From Abelmoschus esculentus (Eukaryota > Streptophyta > Magnoliopsida > Malvales > Malvaceae), in assembly GCA_035048815.1 (NCBI GenBank), contig JAUCBN010000021.1:4681501-4745500 (forward strand): 64,000 nt of DNA, in the 5' to 3' direction. Below are positions 23,119 to 35,202 of this stretch, in pieces (the first letter of the stretch is position 1; every line of letters begins with the position of its first letter). The position numbers and the translations under genes are program-made. The notes under the pieces are model-generated. The model saw nothing but the letters and a program-made list of their open reading frames with translations, was not told where the DNA came from and made no database searches.

Positions 23119-23816
23119 ATAATTAAAGAATGATGTGACCACTCTAGGTCGGGCTTTCCGCATAGGCCGATCTAGGGGGTTACAATATCTCTTTATTCGA
23201 TTATAACGAGCCCAGTATCAGGTGTAATGGTAGCAGTGTATGCGTTTATCTTCGAATAAAGAGACTATTAAAATATATTTGAATTGTTAAATAAATATTA
23301 ATTTAATGTCACTTTAACTCGGAAAATTCAGAATTAATTAAGAGGTAATTTTGTAAAGGTGTCAATTTTGGACGGTTTTAAACGTTGACACCGTTTTTAA
23401 TCGTAACTGACTCTCGAACCTAATTTATTTTAAATCTCTGATTTTACGGTGTACGATCTACCAAAGTGACCGGTGGCGACTCCATTTATTTTCAAATTAT
23501 TTTTCTACATTTTTAATTTGTTTTCTAAAACCTCTTTTAATTTTTTTTCAATTGTCAAATTCCACTTTTAAAATTAGTGACCCTTTTTACTTTTTCTCCA
23601 CAATTTTAATTCTCTTTTTATTTTAGGAATTTTCAAACCCTAATTTTCCTTTTTGCATGTTTTCCAATTCTCCAATTTTATATTAAAATCCCTAGCTTTC
23701 AAATTTCAAAACCTAATTTCTAATTTTTCATCTTTTCAAAATAACGATATTTTATTACACCTATCGTATTTTTTTAAAAGGGTTCACTATAGTTGGCGAC
23801 ACCGCTGAGGACGTTT
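23119..23816. repeat. LTR-like repeat, family L, copy 1
   Basis: Recognised because its reverse complement matches 41577-42120 and, more distantly, the sequence from 63117. Shared landmarks are a CGCCCAAAATTG-type block, a GGTTCGGGAGTCGG-type block and a GGCGACTCC word. At its high-coordinate end, GTTGGCGACACCGCTGAGG (23792-23810) resembles the TGGCGACTC-type primer sites of some plant gypsy elements, so it may be an LTR end with primer site in plus orientation. No coding frame. Orientation is undecided. Confidence 0.45.
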
Positions 23817-24153
23817 TTTTTAATAAATGAGTCAAGTGTTGTTTTTAAAATATCGCTTAATTAATTTTAGAAGTTGTGAAGTAAAATGAAAATTAAATTG
23901 TTATTTATAAATGTAATTTTATTTTAACGCATTTTAATTTAACATTCAAACCCGTTTCATTAAGTTGGGGAAATGCTAGTACTTTCGTAAGGATATTGTT
24001 CCTTTGTATGAGGCTCGTAAGTACCTTTGGGGCTCGACTACCCTATGCTTTCATAAGAATATTATTCCTTCATACGTGCATAGCGAAGGGACCCTAAATT
24101 GAACTTGATTGAAATGAGCTTATAGTGGGTGTTGATCGGGGGCCTTGCTACTC
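23817..24153. other. Leader-like noncoding sequence after family L copy 1
   Basis: Noncoding. Contains two similar blocks, ACTTTCGTAAGGATATTGTT (23981) and GCTTTCATAAGAATATTATT (24049), a local repeat. It runs up to the end of the RRM fragment and may be the 5' leader of a deleted retrotransposon. Confidence 0.35.
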
Positions 24154-24591
24154 TTAGAGAATGACAACGAAGATAATTTCATCAAAATCATTTAGCCCTG
24201 GTTCATTCCAAAACTGAATTTCAAGTTGACAACAACCGTCGTAAATGTTACGGCTTTGAAGAGAACGGCTAACCGCGACAGCCCCATAACCTAGATATTG
24301 AATTAAGAATTGAACGCCTAGTGACTTTTGAAACGGAATAATTTTCTTCACTGACCCATAAGGTGAAAAAACCTGATGCAACACTTCCTGAGTGATAGGG
24401 AAAATCACATTATAGATTGTAACCAGTAGCGTCCGATTCGCGAAATACCTATCGACCACCGCTTTTAGTTTATCGTGGAATGAGACGTAACCTCCATCCA
24501 TGGTCAGGAATATGGTTTTGGATGTTGGATTAAAATTCAATAATAGTGGGCACATATGTATAATGTATATTGCTATTATAAAATTTAACAC
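24154..24591 (-). pseudogene. RRM fragment of a polypyrimidine-tract-binding protein
   Basis: About 85 residues resemble one RNA-recognition motif of plant PTB proteins: RTLLVTIYNVIFPITQEVLH, then QVFSPYGSVKKIIPFQKS, then GVQFLIQYL and SLQSRNIYDGCCQLEIQF. The family pattern is LLVTIxxxxYPVTVEVLHQVFSPxGxVEKI and LQGRNIYDGCCQLDIQFS. PTB proteins bind CU-rich RNA and regulate splicing. The matching part spans about 24200-24450 without an intron. Residues before MDGGYVSFHDK (Met at 24501) and after the RRM do not fit the family. No neighbouring PTB exons were found and LTR-like repeats flank it, so it is best read as a captured or retrocopied fragment, although the frame is still open. Confidence 0.65.
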
Positions 24592-24599
24592 GTAATTAA

Positions 24600-25000
24600 G
24601 TGACCAATTATGCTACACGTGTTATAGGTATTAAATTATCATGGAATTAAAAGTGTAGATACCATAAGGTGTATTTATAATTTGATGAGGGGCAGAGTTA
24701 TAAATACTTCAGAGTTGGTTATTAAATCAACTACTAGTTGGTTTTAAATCAACTATATAAAGGGGTTATGGTCCCCAAGAATTAGGTCAACTTGCATATC
24801 TTTTTTCCCCGTCTGAGAGTTGTGCCGCAAGAGAAAACCTAACTTCTTGGAAGATCAAACCTTCTGGAAAAACTCTATCGATTAATTCAGGTACGCTTCC
24901 GCATTCAATTTATTTATTTTATTGTTCTTGATGATTTGACATGTATAGATCTTGGGTTTATATTCGTATCGGATATATTTTAATTCTAACATTGGATACC
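24600..25000 (+). repeat. LTR-like sequence with TATA box
   Basis: A TATA box, TATATAAAGGGG, at 24754 is followed by a leader-like stretch. TTCTAACATTGGATACC near 24985 resembles an LTR end plus a decayed tRNA-Met primer site. The LTR start is not defined and no coding region follows, so a solo or decayed copia-type LTR is inferred. Confidence 0.35.
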
Positions 25001-25500
25001 TTTGTAAGGGCTCATATTAAAAAGAAAAAATTATAAGGGTAAAGAAGCAAATGAAGCAGAGATGAGAAAGCAGAAATAAAGAATTTAGGGAAAGAAAAAG
25101 TTCATTTCATTCATTCATTTGATCGATGACTCCTAAACAAACCACCCGACTATGCTTTTAACCTAAAAACAAATAATTAAAAATGACACCGTTTTATTTT
25201 TCAATAAAAGAACACCGTTTCGAATAATTCCTAAACGGTGAGTTACAATATCAGTAGTTTCCATTTTAGAGAGATGAATTCAATTGTTCGTTTTCTCTCT
25301 CACACCGTCGAGGCCACTACCTTAAGCTGCTCTGCGACGGCGACTACCACGCAGTGAAGGCTCTGCCCTTTCCTCCCTTCTTTTCGTTTCTGTTACTCTC
25401 TGATGTTACAAAGAATATGTTATTTCTGTTAATCAGCTAAATTTTCTCAAAGAATATATTTTTAAATATCTTATGTAATAAAATCTTTACAACAATAAAA
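25000..25500. other. Intergenic sequence with a GC-richer island
   Basis: 25240-25400 is less biased and contains a 27-codon frame from ATG 25275 (MNSIVRFLSHTVEATT...), too short to call. It could be a gene relic. Nothing else is supported. Confidence 0.3.
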
Positions 25501-25590
25501 TTGTAGCCTAGTGATTTAGATGTTTATTTTTCACCCTTCCGCGTAGGTTCAATCCCACCAAGCTCACATTCTTATTTTTTTTTCTTTTCT
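25501..25590 (+). repeat. Candidate tRNA-derived SINE fragment
   Basis: TAGCCTAGTGATTTAG (25504-25519) resembles a pol III A box and GGTTCAATCCC (25546-25556) a B box. Their spacing of about 42 bases is normal, and a T-rich run follows. It does not fold as a full tRNA by eye. No target duplication was identified. Confidence 0.35.
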
Positions 25591-26570
25591 TTCTCAAAAA
25601 TATATTAAGTATTAAATAAAAATAAATTAAAATAAAATAAATCATACAGGTAACGTGCCTCCTTATTCGTTATAGAGATTAAATTTATAATTTTATAAAT
25701 TTTACTTAACTGTCACGTTACCTTAGTTGTTAAGATTTTAACGATAATAGTTAGAAATATGTCGATTTAATATGTTGAATGATCTGATTGACGAGGTTAA
25801 TAGTTCGGTTATCAAAATAAGTATCTCCAATTATTTATGTGATCATTGGAGTAATTTATTCTTTTTTAAAATACGTTAATTTTGCATGATTAAAATATCT
25901 CACGTTAGACAATCATTTACGATATAATAACACAATAATTTAATTGTTAAAATTAGGGATGTAAATAATGTAGTCAGATGGATTTCAGATCGAATCCGTT
26001 AGGTCAAATCAAATCAGATACAATTCATTTTGGATAGATTTGATATTTTAACTCAATTCAGGTATGATGCAGGACAGTTTCAAGTCAAATTCATTTTAGG
26101 TTAGGTTCTTTCAAGTCAAGTCAAAACAATTTAGATTTCAATTAGTTAATTGATGGGTTAATTTAGGTTCAGGTCGACTTCAGATCGGGTTCATTTAAGG
26201 CCGAATTCAGTTCAAACCGGGTTCAAGTTTAAGCCAATGAAAAATATTAGAGTAAATTAAAAAAATAGAAATTAATAATGATCAATTGCGGTGAAAAATA
26301 AAATATTAAGGACAAATATGAATAAAAATTTCGTCATAAACTTATATTTAAAATACTGAACAAAATTACGAAATATGTATATAGATCAATTTGAAATAAA
26401 ATAAAGTTTTAGGGACTATAATAAATAAAAAAATATTTTACTAAATTGTAAAAAAAATGAAAATGGGTCAATTTAGATTAAAAAAATATGTAGGAACTAT
26501 AATGATAAAAATATCTTCTTATTAAAAATATTAAACTAGATTATAAACATCGAACAAGTTAAAAGCAGTA
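25590..26570. other. Intergenic sequence with an oligonucleotide-biased block
   Basis: No gene. 25960-26240 begins TAGGGATGTAAATAATG, like a hAT end, and then holds degenerate GGTTCAAGTC/AGGTCAGGTTC words, similar in style to the hAT-like arms at 7811 and 33664. No opposite end was found, so it is probably a truncated element. Confidence 0.35.
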
Positions 26571-28480
26571 TTCACTACTAAGTAATAAATAAATTATAAA
26601 CTTAATTCCGTAATCCCAACCCCTAATCCCTAATCTAACCTCTTTAAATGTGAAATCCTAAAGAAATGCGATGCTTGGAAGAAGATTTCAGACATGCAAT
26701 AAAAAAATCAATTGTAATATCTTACCAATTTCGCGAATTTCCTCGATCCAAACTCAAATTCGATTTCTTAAATTTAAATATTAAATAAATTACATTATAC
26801 ATATAATCTCTAAACTAATTCTCTAAATTAAATATATGAATAATTCTTAAACCCAAGCACAAGAACAACTAAATCAATTATTAAATAAATTAAATATATA
26901 ATACTAAATTTAAATATTAATCCCTAAATAAGTTGTTTGAAGTCCAAATGCAATTTTTATTACGTAAGTTAAATCCCAATCCCCTAATTTGTAAGCCCAA
27001 TTCTATAATCCTTAGACTAATTCTTTGAGTTTAATTCCAATTTTAATTCTCTAAACCTATTAAAAATTATGCTAAATCTTAATTCCTAAATTAATTATTT
27101 AAACTCATGCTCAATTCCTAATTTCTAAACTAATTTCTTAAACATAATTTTAATTTCGTAAGTTCAAGTCCAATTCTATAACCACCAAACTAATTCCCTA
27201 AGCACAACTTCAATTCTAAACTAGAGTAAACATAGTTCATTTTTAAAAAATATTTTTATCTAAATATTTTTTATTTTAATCTTATAAAATAAAACTCTTT
27301 TATTTTTTAAAAAATATTTTTATCTAAATATTTTTTATTTTAATCTTATAAAATAAAATTCTAAAATCTTGGTTCAATTTCTTTAAAAATTATTGTCTTA
27401 AGGGTGAATGAGGCCCATAATTTTTTTTTTTAAAAAAAAATCAATTAAGCCCCTAAATTTTTTATATCCAATTAAGTCTCGAAACTAATAATTTAATTAA
27501 TTAAGTTATTTAAAAATTTTAATCATTAATTTTAATTACATAAGAAAAATTTTAATTTTCTAAGATCAATTTAAATGTATAATTTAAACAAATTAAATAA
27601 TAGTAATTTTAGTTAAATATTAATTTAATTAAAATTAGAATAGTTTGAATATTAAATATTAATTTAAATTTAAAATTTATAATTTATAATTAAATAATAA
27701 TTTAAATTTAAAAATTATAATTTTTAATTAAATATTAATTTAAAATTAAGTATATAATAACTAAATTAAATATTTAATAAATTAAGTATATAATTCTAAA
27801 TTTAAATATTAATCCTTAAACTAATTTCCTATGTTCAAGCCAAATTCCAATTCTTAAAGCTCAATTCGAATTTCTTAAGTTCAATTCTCTAATCCGAACA
27901 CCTAATTTTAAAACTAATTCTCTAAGTTCAATTCTCTCATCCCTAAATAGATTCCTTAAGCCCAAACATAATTTGAATTTCTTAAGCCCAGTTCCAATTC
28001 TTTAAATCCAATTAAAAATTATCCTAACCTCTAAGATAATTCCTTAAGTTCAAAACTAATTTCATTTATTTAAGTCCAAAGCTCAATTCACTAATTATAA
28101 CTCTTAATCACAACTCTTAATCCTAAACTAATTATTAAGCCTAATTTCAATTCCTTAAACACAAATAAAGTAATAATTAAAGTAAAAAATCAATTCCGTA
28201 AGTTTAATTTAAATTTATAACTTAAATAAATTAAATATTAAAAAAATTAATTAAATATATTATAATTAAATATCAATTTAATTAAAGTTAAAATAATTTA
28301 AATATTAAATAAAATAAAATATATAATTTTAATTTAAAATGAAAACTAAAATTATACACACAACAACTAAATGAAATATTAAATAAACTAAACTAAGTTT
28401 AAATATTAACTAATAAACTAATTTCCTAAGTCCAAGCCCATTTTAGATTCTCTAAGGTTAATTTCAATTTTCTAAGCTCA
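26571..28480. repeat. Degenerate low-complexity array
   Basis: The region repeats loosely the words CTAATTCCTAAGCCCAA and TTCTTAAGTTCAATTCC with A/T-rich spacers, in the style of a decayed minisatellite with units of about 25-30 bp. At 27241-27358 a 64 bp unit is duplicated in tandem, with 54 consecutive identical bases. 27480-27800 is almost pure A/T. No coding sequence. Confidence 0.45.
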
Positions 28481-29890
28481 ATTCTGTGAGAAAGGATACA
28501 TTAGTGAAGTATATTTATTTTTTATTAAACATAGATTAATGAGGATGATTTAACCTACTATAAATATTAGGCTTAGATAGCCCACAGTTAGCAATTAATT
28601 GCTAACAAACCATATGATTTTACAAACTGATCTAAAATCTCAAGTAATTATAATAACATTTTAACAACTAATTGGTTATTCATTCAACATTCACCTTGTT
28701 TTCTTTTTTTTTTCTCCTTAAACTTCTTCAATCTTCTTCCTTGAGTCAAGTTCTTGAGTTGTTAACCATTGTAACCGGTGGAAACAATGAGCTCTAAAGG
28801 ATCGTTCGAAGAACTAAAAACACACACATATTTCTTATTTGGTGATTTTTCGAGAAACGAATGTGTTATTCATCATTTTATTCTACTTTAATCACTTTTC
28901 TGTTATACAGTTTATTTTCATTTGAAATTCTTTTTGAAAACTTTCATCTTTCATCTTCATTGTCTTCTTTCACCCCTTATTTGATCTTTCTTTTTGTTGA
29001 GAGCAAGGCGGTTAAGCTATGGACTCTTGAATTTAATTTGAAACCCTCTTTTGAGCAAGAAAACACCTCCTAATTTTGATCTAACAAAAATTGGATAATT
29101 AAATAAACTTAAATTTTTATTTAATCTTTCTCAAATTAAGGGGAGTTTTTTAAAATGAAATAAAAATTTAACATGATTTTGTTATATCAAAAAATAGATG
29201 ATTTTAAAAAGTAAAGTTTGATTTTAATATAACAGAGTGCATAGGGACTAAATTAAAAAACAAAATAAAATTTCAAGTATTTTAAAGTCTCACAAAATGA
29301 AAAGGATTTTAAATCTATAATGTTTTTAAATAAAAAATTAAACCTCAAAAAGTTGTCTAAATGTTTTCAAGCCTATCTTAAAATTTTTTACAAGCGTTTT
29401 GATACACCTAGAGGGTCTTTGGATATGGCCTAATAAAAAAAGGCTACTTTAAGAATCCATTATGATACATTTTTAAAGGTTTCAATATGTGTTCTTCAAA
29501 CCGTTTTGATATGTGTTCTTCTAGTTTCAAAACATGTTTTTCATAGCATTTTGATACGTCGTCAGTCATTTTGATACAAGGGTTTGAGATATTTAAAATC
29601 TTGAAAATCAGTTAACTTGGATCAATACTCCCTTGAGGTGTATTGAACCGGTTTTTGGCAATGATGTGTTTACTTGTCCTATTTTATGTTCTCTTTCTTC
29701 AATCCATGAACTTAATAGATCTTGATAAGTATTTAATAGTCTTATTTTATGTTCTCTTTTTACTATGAATATTTTTAGTTTGAGGCTTATTTGAGAGGCA
29801 ACAACCAGTCATTTCTGCATATTTTCTCTAGTTTAACATTAGCATAATTTATTATCGAATTTATGCAATATTTGATAAAAAAAGTATTAC
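28481..29890. other. Unassigned repeat-like sequence
   Basis: 28480-28870 is mixed, with a pyrimidine-rich leader-like stretch near 28690-28750. The 70-codon frame at 28861 is phenylalanine- and serine-rich translation of T-rich DNA and is not credible. 29395-29600 carries spaced TTTTGATAC and TTTCAATATG words in the style seen in some plant LTR retrotransposons. No ends defined. Confidence 0.3.
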
Positions 29891-29899
29891 TATTAATTT

Positions 29900-30765
29900 T
29901 AAGTGGTGACAAGAAATTTTTCACCCGGGCGAACCAATGTTGCAATGGACAAGAAGGGAAGCTACAAACAAAATTTATCATCATATATTACCAAGACATG
30001 TTAAGCTGAGAAATGAGTACATCAATCTAGACCCAAAGAATTGTACTGATGTGGTTTCAAGGTGAGACAAAGCATTGCACTCGCTAAGGCGGCACACTAT
30101 GCCCGTCGAGACAACACCTAGAAGATGTTGATAAGGTGTGCGATTTAAAGAGAATAAAAGGTTGAATCTTTCAAGGCATGCTACATAAAGAATAGAGAAG
30201 AGAAAATTTTGGAAAGACAAGGTTAAAGCCATGTGAAAAAAGTCAAACGGGAGTCAATTGAGAATTAAAATAAAATAATTTATTTTTTTAATAAAATTGT
30301 ATTTGATTCTAAGTTGTACTCCTATTTTTAGAAGAACTTTACCTAAGATAAGTTTATAAATATCATACCCTATAAGTAGAACAAAGCATCAAATCATCGT
30401 ACGACCCTAGAATCAAACCCTTTGTCTTTTACCATCCTCGTCATGTTCTAAATACCCTTAGGGCTAAGATTAATTTAGGGAGTAATTATGAGAAAAAGTT
30501 TGTAATTTATTTGTATTTGTTAATGCAAAATTAATTTTCAAAGTTTTTTATTCTTGGGTTCTACTATTTCTTGCACTCAAGAGAAGGAGAGAAGTTTGTG
30601 AGGAAAAATATATTTGTCTAATATCGGGAGAGTTAGACTTAAAATGAATAAACACGGTTTTTATCTACTTCGATAAAGACTAATTCGGCTTAGAGATAAG
30701 TTTGAATTTCTGCGACTAGAAGGAACATAACATTGGTTGGTGTTCATCCTTGATACATGTAATCC
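29900..30765 (+). repeat. Diverged LTR of the Athila-like family
   Basis: 30540-30765 follows the same order of blocks as 16080-16260 of the 5' LTR: TTCTTGCACTCAAG, then GAGAAGTTTGTGAG, then TTTGTCTAATATCGGGAGAG, then GACTAATTCGGCTTAG, then ATTGGTTGGTGTTCAT. 30280-30420 corresponds to the TATA and leader part (TACCCTATAAGTAG). Ends are lost and identity is low, so this is an old fragment; the palindromic motifs are not preserved. Confidence 0.5.
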
Positions 30766-33660
30766 CTCGACCCGATGTAGACAAAACCTGACTTAAACGA
30801 GTTACACGATGAATATCGACACAAGTCCAAAGAGATTTTCACCAATAAACGACAATATTTTTTCTTTTATCTTGCCTAAATGATTTAGAGTCCTACATGT
30901 ACATGCACTCCTCCAGTAACACATCGTTCCAAATGGATGATAAAACAAGCATCGATTGAGCAATATACATAAACAGGGACCTAATCATAAATTTCATAAA
31001 TTCAAGGAACAAATGATAAAATAAGTTTATCAATCTTCAATTAAGTCCATTACAAGCTTGGGTATAAATTTTCAACTTAAAATAAGGCCTACAACTCATT
31101 TAGTTGCATGCTCAAATTTTAGGGACTAAAATGTAAGGAATCCAAACTTACTTTTCAGCCTTTAACTAACTTAAAGACTAAGGGTATAGAAACCCCTTAG
31201 ACCCGTTTCGAAAACATTGTCTTCTGCCAAAATTGGTTTCGGAATGTTGATCAAGTGTTTCAATACTAAGTCTATCCCTCGCCCGATGCCATGCGTAACA
31301 ATCTCGCGTTTCGATACGACTAGAACCCTTTTTCTGATACGGTTGAGCATTGTCAAAAAAGGTTTTGAAAGCCTATCCAAGTGTATCGAGACGCCTTCTT
31401 GATTTCAGTTGTTGTTCCGGAACATGTTCATACAGTTTCAGTACCCAGGCTTAATTTTTCAGGTTTTCTTTCGTGTTCTTGCTTGCGTTTCGAATCCCTA
31501 TAGAACTATTCTAATACCATCTACCCAGAAACCATATATTACCAGTTTTCTATGACTCTAACGGGTCTAAACCAACTTCTATATGTATATTCTTCTAAGG
31601 GCCATTAACCACATAAAATATCATACTTACTAGATGCATTTCAACCTGTGTAACAACAACATCAAATTCATATAAACCAAAACCATGCATCTCGTAACTT
31701 CAAACCTAAAATTAACAATAGCTCATGTCAACGTGTCAAACCAAATAATTCAAACCAAAAGGCCATTTACATCACTTAACATCAACATGTAACTTATGAT
31801 TGGTCTCTACCCATTGCCTATTAAATTACTAATAAAAATGTGTAATGCTTGAAATTAACCTTGAGAAAGTGAGCTCGGATTCTTCTTGTCGGTCGGGATG
31901 TGACGACCTCAACAATTAATCTGCATTGACAAACACTCAATGCAACCCATAAAACAAAAGTTATAAACCCTTTTCAAATCATGCTCATCAATCTTATATC
32001 CTCAAAACATCATGTTTACATAAACAAACACAAACCATCATGTGCCACAATGTCATGAATCTCTATGCAATTAAAACCTCAAGCCTTATATGCGTTAAAC
32101 CATGCAATGCTTACCAAATCTCATGTAACAATCTCCCATGTACTAATAATATATCTCATGCTCATTAGCAATTTATAAAACTGTGGCACATGGTATAATT
32201 ACATATATTTACTTACAAGTGACACCGGATGACACTACTCTCATCCATATAAAAACAAATGACTCATTTATTGATAGCCTCATGGGATATTTAACATATA
32301 AATCTCATTTATAAAATCATTTGACAGGAATGAATGCATAGGTATAAACATGAGCATGACAATGCAATACTATGGGTTAAAGAAAACCGATAGAAAGTGA
32401 TTTCGTTCTAATTACTTACTTCCGAGCATAGGATGGTTTTTTAGACCAATTTATACTCCTAAACCTCAGAACATCACACTAAAGTGTACTAAAACCATTG
32501 TCCACTCACTGACGAATGCTTGTCTTCTTTGTCGAAGCCCTTTTCTCCAAAGCCAACGATCACGGCTTGATCTCAACGATGTCCCTTGTTTTTCATACAC
32601 CAAAAATAGAGGAATTAGTGAACTCTTACACACAACTCCTCACCTAAACACAACCTATACCAACAATCATCACAAACCTCTCAAAACACTACCCAAACAC
32701 CTCCTAACCCCCTCTCCCATCGACCTCAGCCAAAAACATCTAGATCACACATTAAACATGATCAAGACACAACACTAAACCTCCCTAAAACATTCATACA
32801 CATCCAAGTTAAACTATCCCTCTCACAATACCAAAAACAATCCATAAACAACCTAGATCATAAGCTAGAATCTTAATTTCGGGACTACCTTGATATTACT
32901 CATCAATTAAGTTCTTAATTGACCATAATTATTATATTAATTATTAACCAAAGCCATGAAAATAGATCAATACGAAAGTGATAAAGAAATCACAAGATTT
33001 CACCAAATCTTGATTAAATTCATCAATTAATTAACAAAACACTTTAGAAAACAATGTATAAGAACCATCAACTTGAGAATTTCAATAAAGAACTTACAGT
33101 TAGAGGAGAAGAATGAATCCTTACCTCTAATCTCAGGATCCATCCTCAATCTTGTTGAAATCCATGAAAAAACAAAGATTCTCAATGAGAAATCATTAAA
33201 ATTGAAAAGGAGAAGTTAAAGAGAATTGGAATCTTGCTTACCTGATTCAAAGTGATAAAAAATTGAGAGAATTTTGTGAGAATTTTGGTTTGAAAAGAAA
33301 AGGAAAAGAGAAAAATCAATTACACGTAAAATGGCTCTTGTAGAAAATTATGGTTAATAACCACCTAATGTGATTAATTAACAGCTTAAAATCACTTAAA
33401 AAGATGTTGATTGACAGGTGAAACCTTTTGGAAGAAGATTTAATGCCCTCTAAATATTTAAAGTTATGACCCTTTTACAGAAAACGATCACTAGTTTTTA
33501 AAATGTCACCCTTTGAGGTACAATTTTTCAAAATTGATTTGACAAAAAAGTCAAATATAGATCATTTAATGATTTTTAGATATTTTCCAAGATTTTATCA
33601 AGCCTAAAAATATTCGTTATCAATTAAATCACGAAACTAGTCTAACTTGTCTAGATATCA
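30766..33660. repeat. Long unassigned repeat, probably LTR-derived
   Basis: No coding frame. 31170-31440 has spaced TTTCGATACG/TGATACGG/GTATCGAG words similar in style to 29395-29600. 31600-33250 is strongly asymmetric, rich in C and A on the plus strand, as often seen in long LTRs read on the reverse strand. GGTCGGGATGTGACGACCTC (31892) resembles a polypurine tract followed by an LTR start. Class not determined. Confidence 0.3.
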
Positions 33661-33663
33661 TTA

Positions 33664-34275
33664 TATATATGACAAAATAATCCAAATCTAATCCGAATAC
33701 GATTCAATTCCAAGAAAAAATTTTGATCCAAATACGATTAAAAAAAGTTCAGATTTGAATAAAAAGGCTCTAAGTACTGATAGGTGGTGGATCGGATATG
33801 GATATTGCCATGATCCGATCTGAATTCAATATGAATCAATATCCGATATGACTCCGGTAAATATATAAATTCAAATAAAAATATTTAAAATTCTTAGAGT
33901 TAAAAATATAGATATATTAAAATACTAATTAATTTTATATAAAATTAATATTAGATGATTAATATCTTCTACAATTCTATTTATGTTTTCCCCTTATTTT
34001 AATTTATGTTTGAGTAGTTACTTTAATTTGTTTTCTACTGGATTGTAATATTTGTTCAGATTTATTTGTGTTATTAATCTAAATATATTTGTTTGATGAA
34101 AATTATTATTTTAATTAAAGATATTTGTTCAAGTTATTACTTTAAAAATAATTGAATTTGGATTTTAGATATTTTATTGGATCTGGACTTGAATTTTTTT
34201 CAAAGTCTGATTATTAATTGGATTGGAATTAGACTTTATAAAATCAAATCCATGTTCGATCTATTGCCGTCCATA
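33664..34275. mobile_element. Non-autonomous hAT-like element, 612 bp
   Basis: Flanked by the perfect 8 bp duplication TATCATTA at 33656-33663 and 34276-34283. The left end reads TATATATGACAAAATAATCC; the reversed right end TATGGACGGCAATAGATCG, an imperfect match. Both arms carry degenerate words such as GATCCGATCTGAATTC and TTGGATCTGGACTTG in opposite orientation, similar in style to the element at 7811. The interior is A/T-rich without a frame. Confidence 0.6.
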
Positions 34276-34283
34276 TATCATTA

Positions 34284-35193
34284 AGACGTGGGCATCAAGG
34301 TAATAAAACCTATTTGTGAATTATCTGCATCAAAGACATTCGAGAGCTTACTGCGATGGAAAGTTAAGGGGGAATTTCATTTCCGATGACACCTTTTGCC
34401 ACTTCAAAAATATTATCAAGGTTAATGGGATTGAAACCTATTTCTATCTCTTTTATCTTTTTCAATCACGTGAACTTTAATAATAATATAAAAAATAGAT
34501 TATCACGTGAACTTTAATAATAATATAAAAAATAGATTAATGAACTTCTTGAACCAATAAGATAATTGATTTAACAATTGATGTGACCATATTAGTACGA
34601 TTGATTGTTAAAATTTAAAAAATTTGAGTATTTTATTTATAAAGTGTTACGTTTCATCATTTGAGAGCTTATTGCGATGGAAAGAGGTTTTGTCTTTGAT
34701 GGTGGAATGGGGTTTCGAGAAATCAACAAATTAAAAAATCTTTTTTTATATAGTTTTTGGTTCGACCATGATCCAATTAATCAAATACGCACTCTTATAT
34801 GTGGTAACTTGAAGATACAATTACTTCTCTACAAGATAATCGAGAGATTAACGAAATAGACTGATTATAGTAGAAACAATTATTTTAATGGTGGGATTTT
34901 TAAATATGAGGGGTAAATTTTATTAAATTATTTTGATTACAGGAACGATGAAAGGAAAGGAAAAAAAAAACATATTTTTCTACTAGCATTTATGTATGCT
35001 ACGCGAAGATTCCCTAATGGAAATTAGCAAGAGTGACCCTAATAAAAATAGATTAAAAATTCAATGATCATACTGTAAATTTTAAAATTCGGTAATGATT
35101 TATGAAGATTTACCTAGTAAATAGTATTGAGTTTTGTCATTGCTAAAATTCGGTAATGATCATACTATAAATTTTAAAATTCGGTAATCTCCC
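34284..35193. other. 5' part of duplication unit A
   Basis: 34660-35000 (GGTTTTGTCTTTGATGGTG onward) is similar to 39700-39960 and 51020-51240 and marks the border of the duplicated unit. The 60-codon frame at 34677 is interrupted in the other copies and is not accepted as a gene. 35000-35190 has the words CAATGATCATACT and TAAAATTCGGTAATG repeated, and is similar to 37040-37180. Confidence 0.45.
34465..34538. repeat. 37 bp tandem duplication with G-box
   Basis: Two head-to-tail copies of a 37 bp unit, each containing TCACGTGAACTTTAAT, so the palindrome CACGTG appears twice 37 bp apart. The nearest gene is the B3-like gene 3.5 kb away, so no regulatory role is claimed. Confidence 0.6.
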
Positions 35194-35202
35194 CTAAATC
35201 GG

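Noticed and set aside
28861..29073. 70-codon plus-strand frame
   Set aside because: Translation of T-rich low-complexity DNA (F, S, L runs); no supporting signals.
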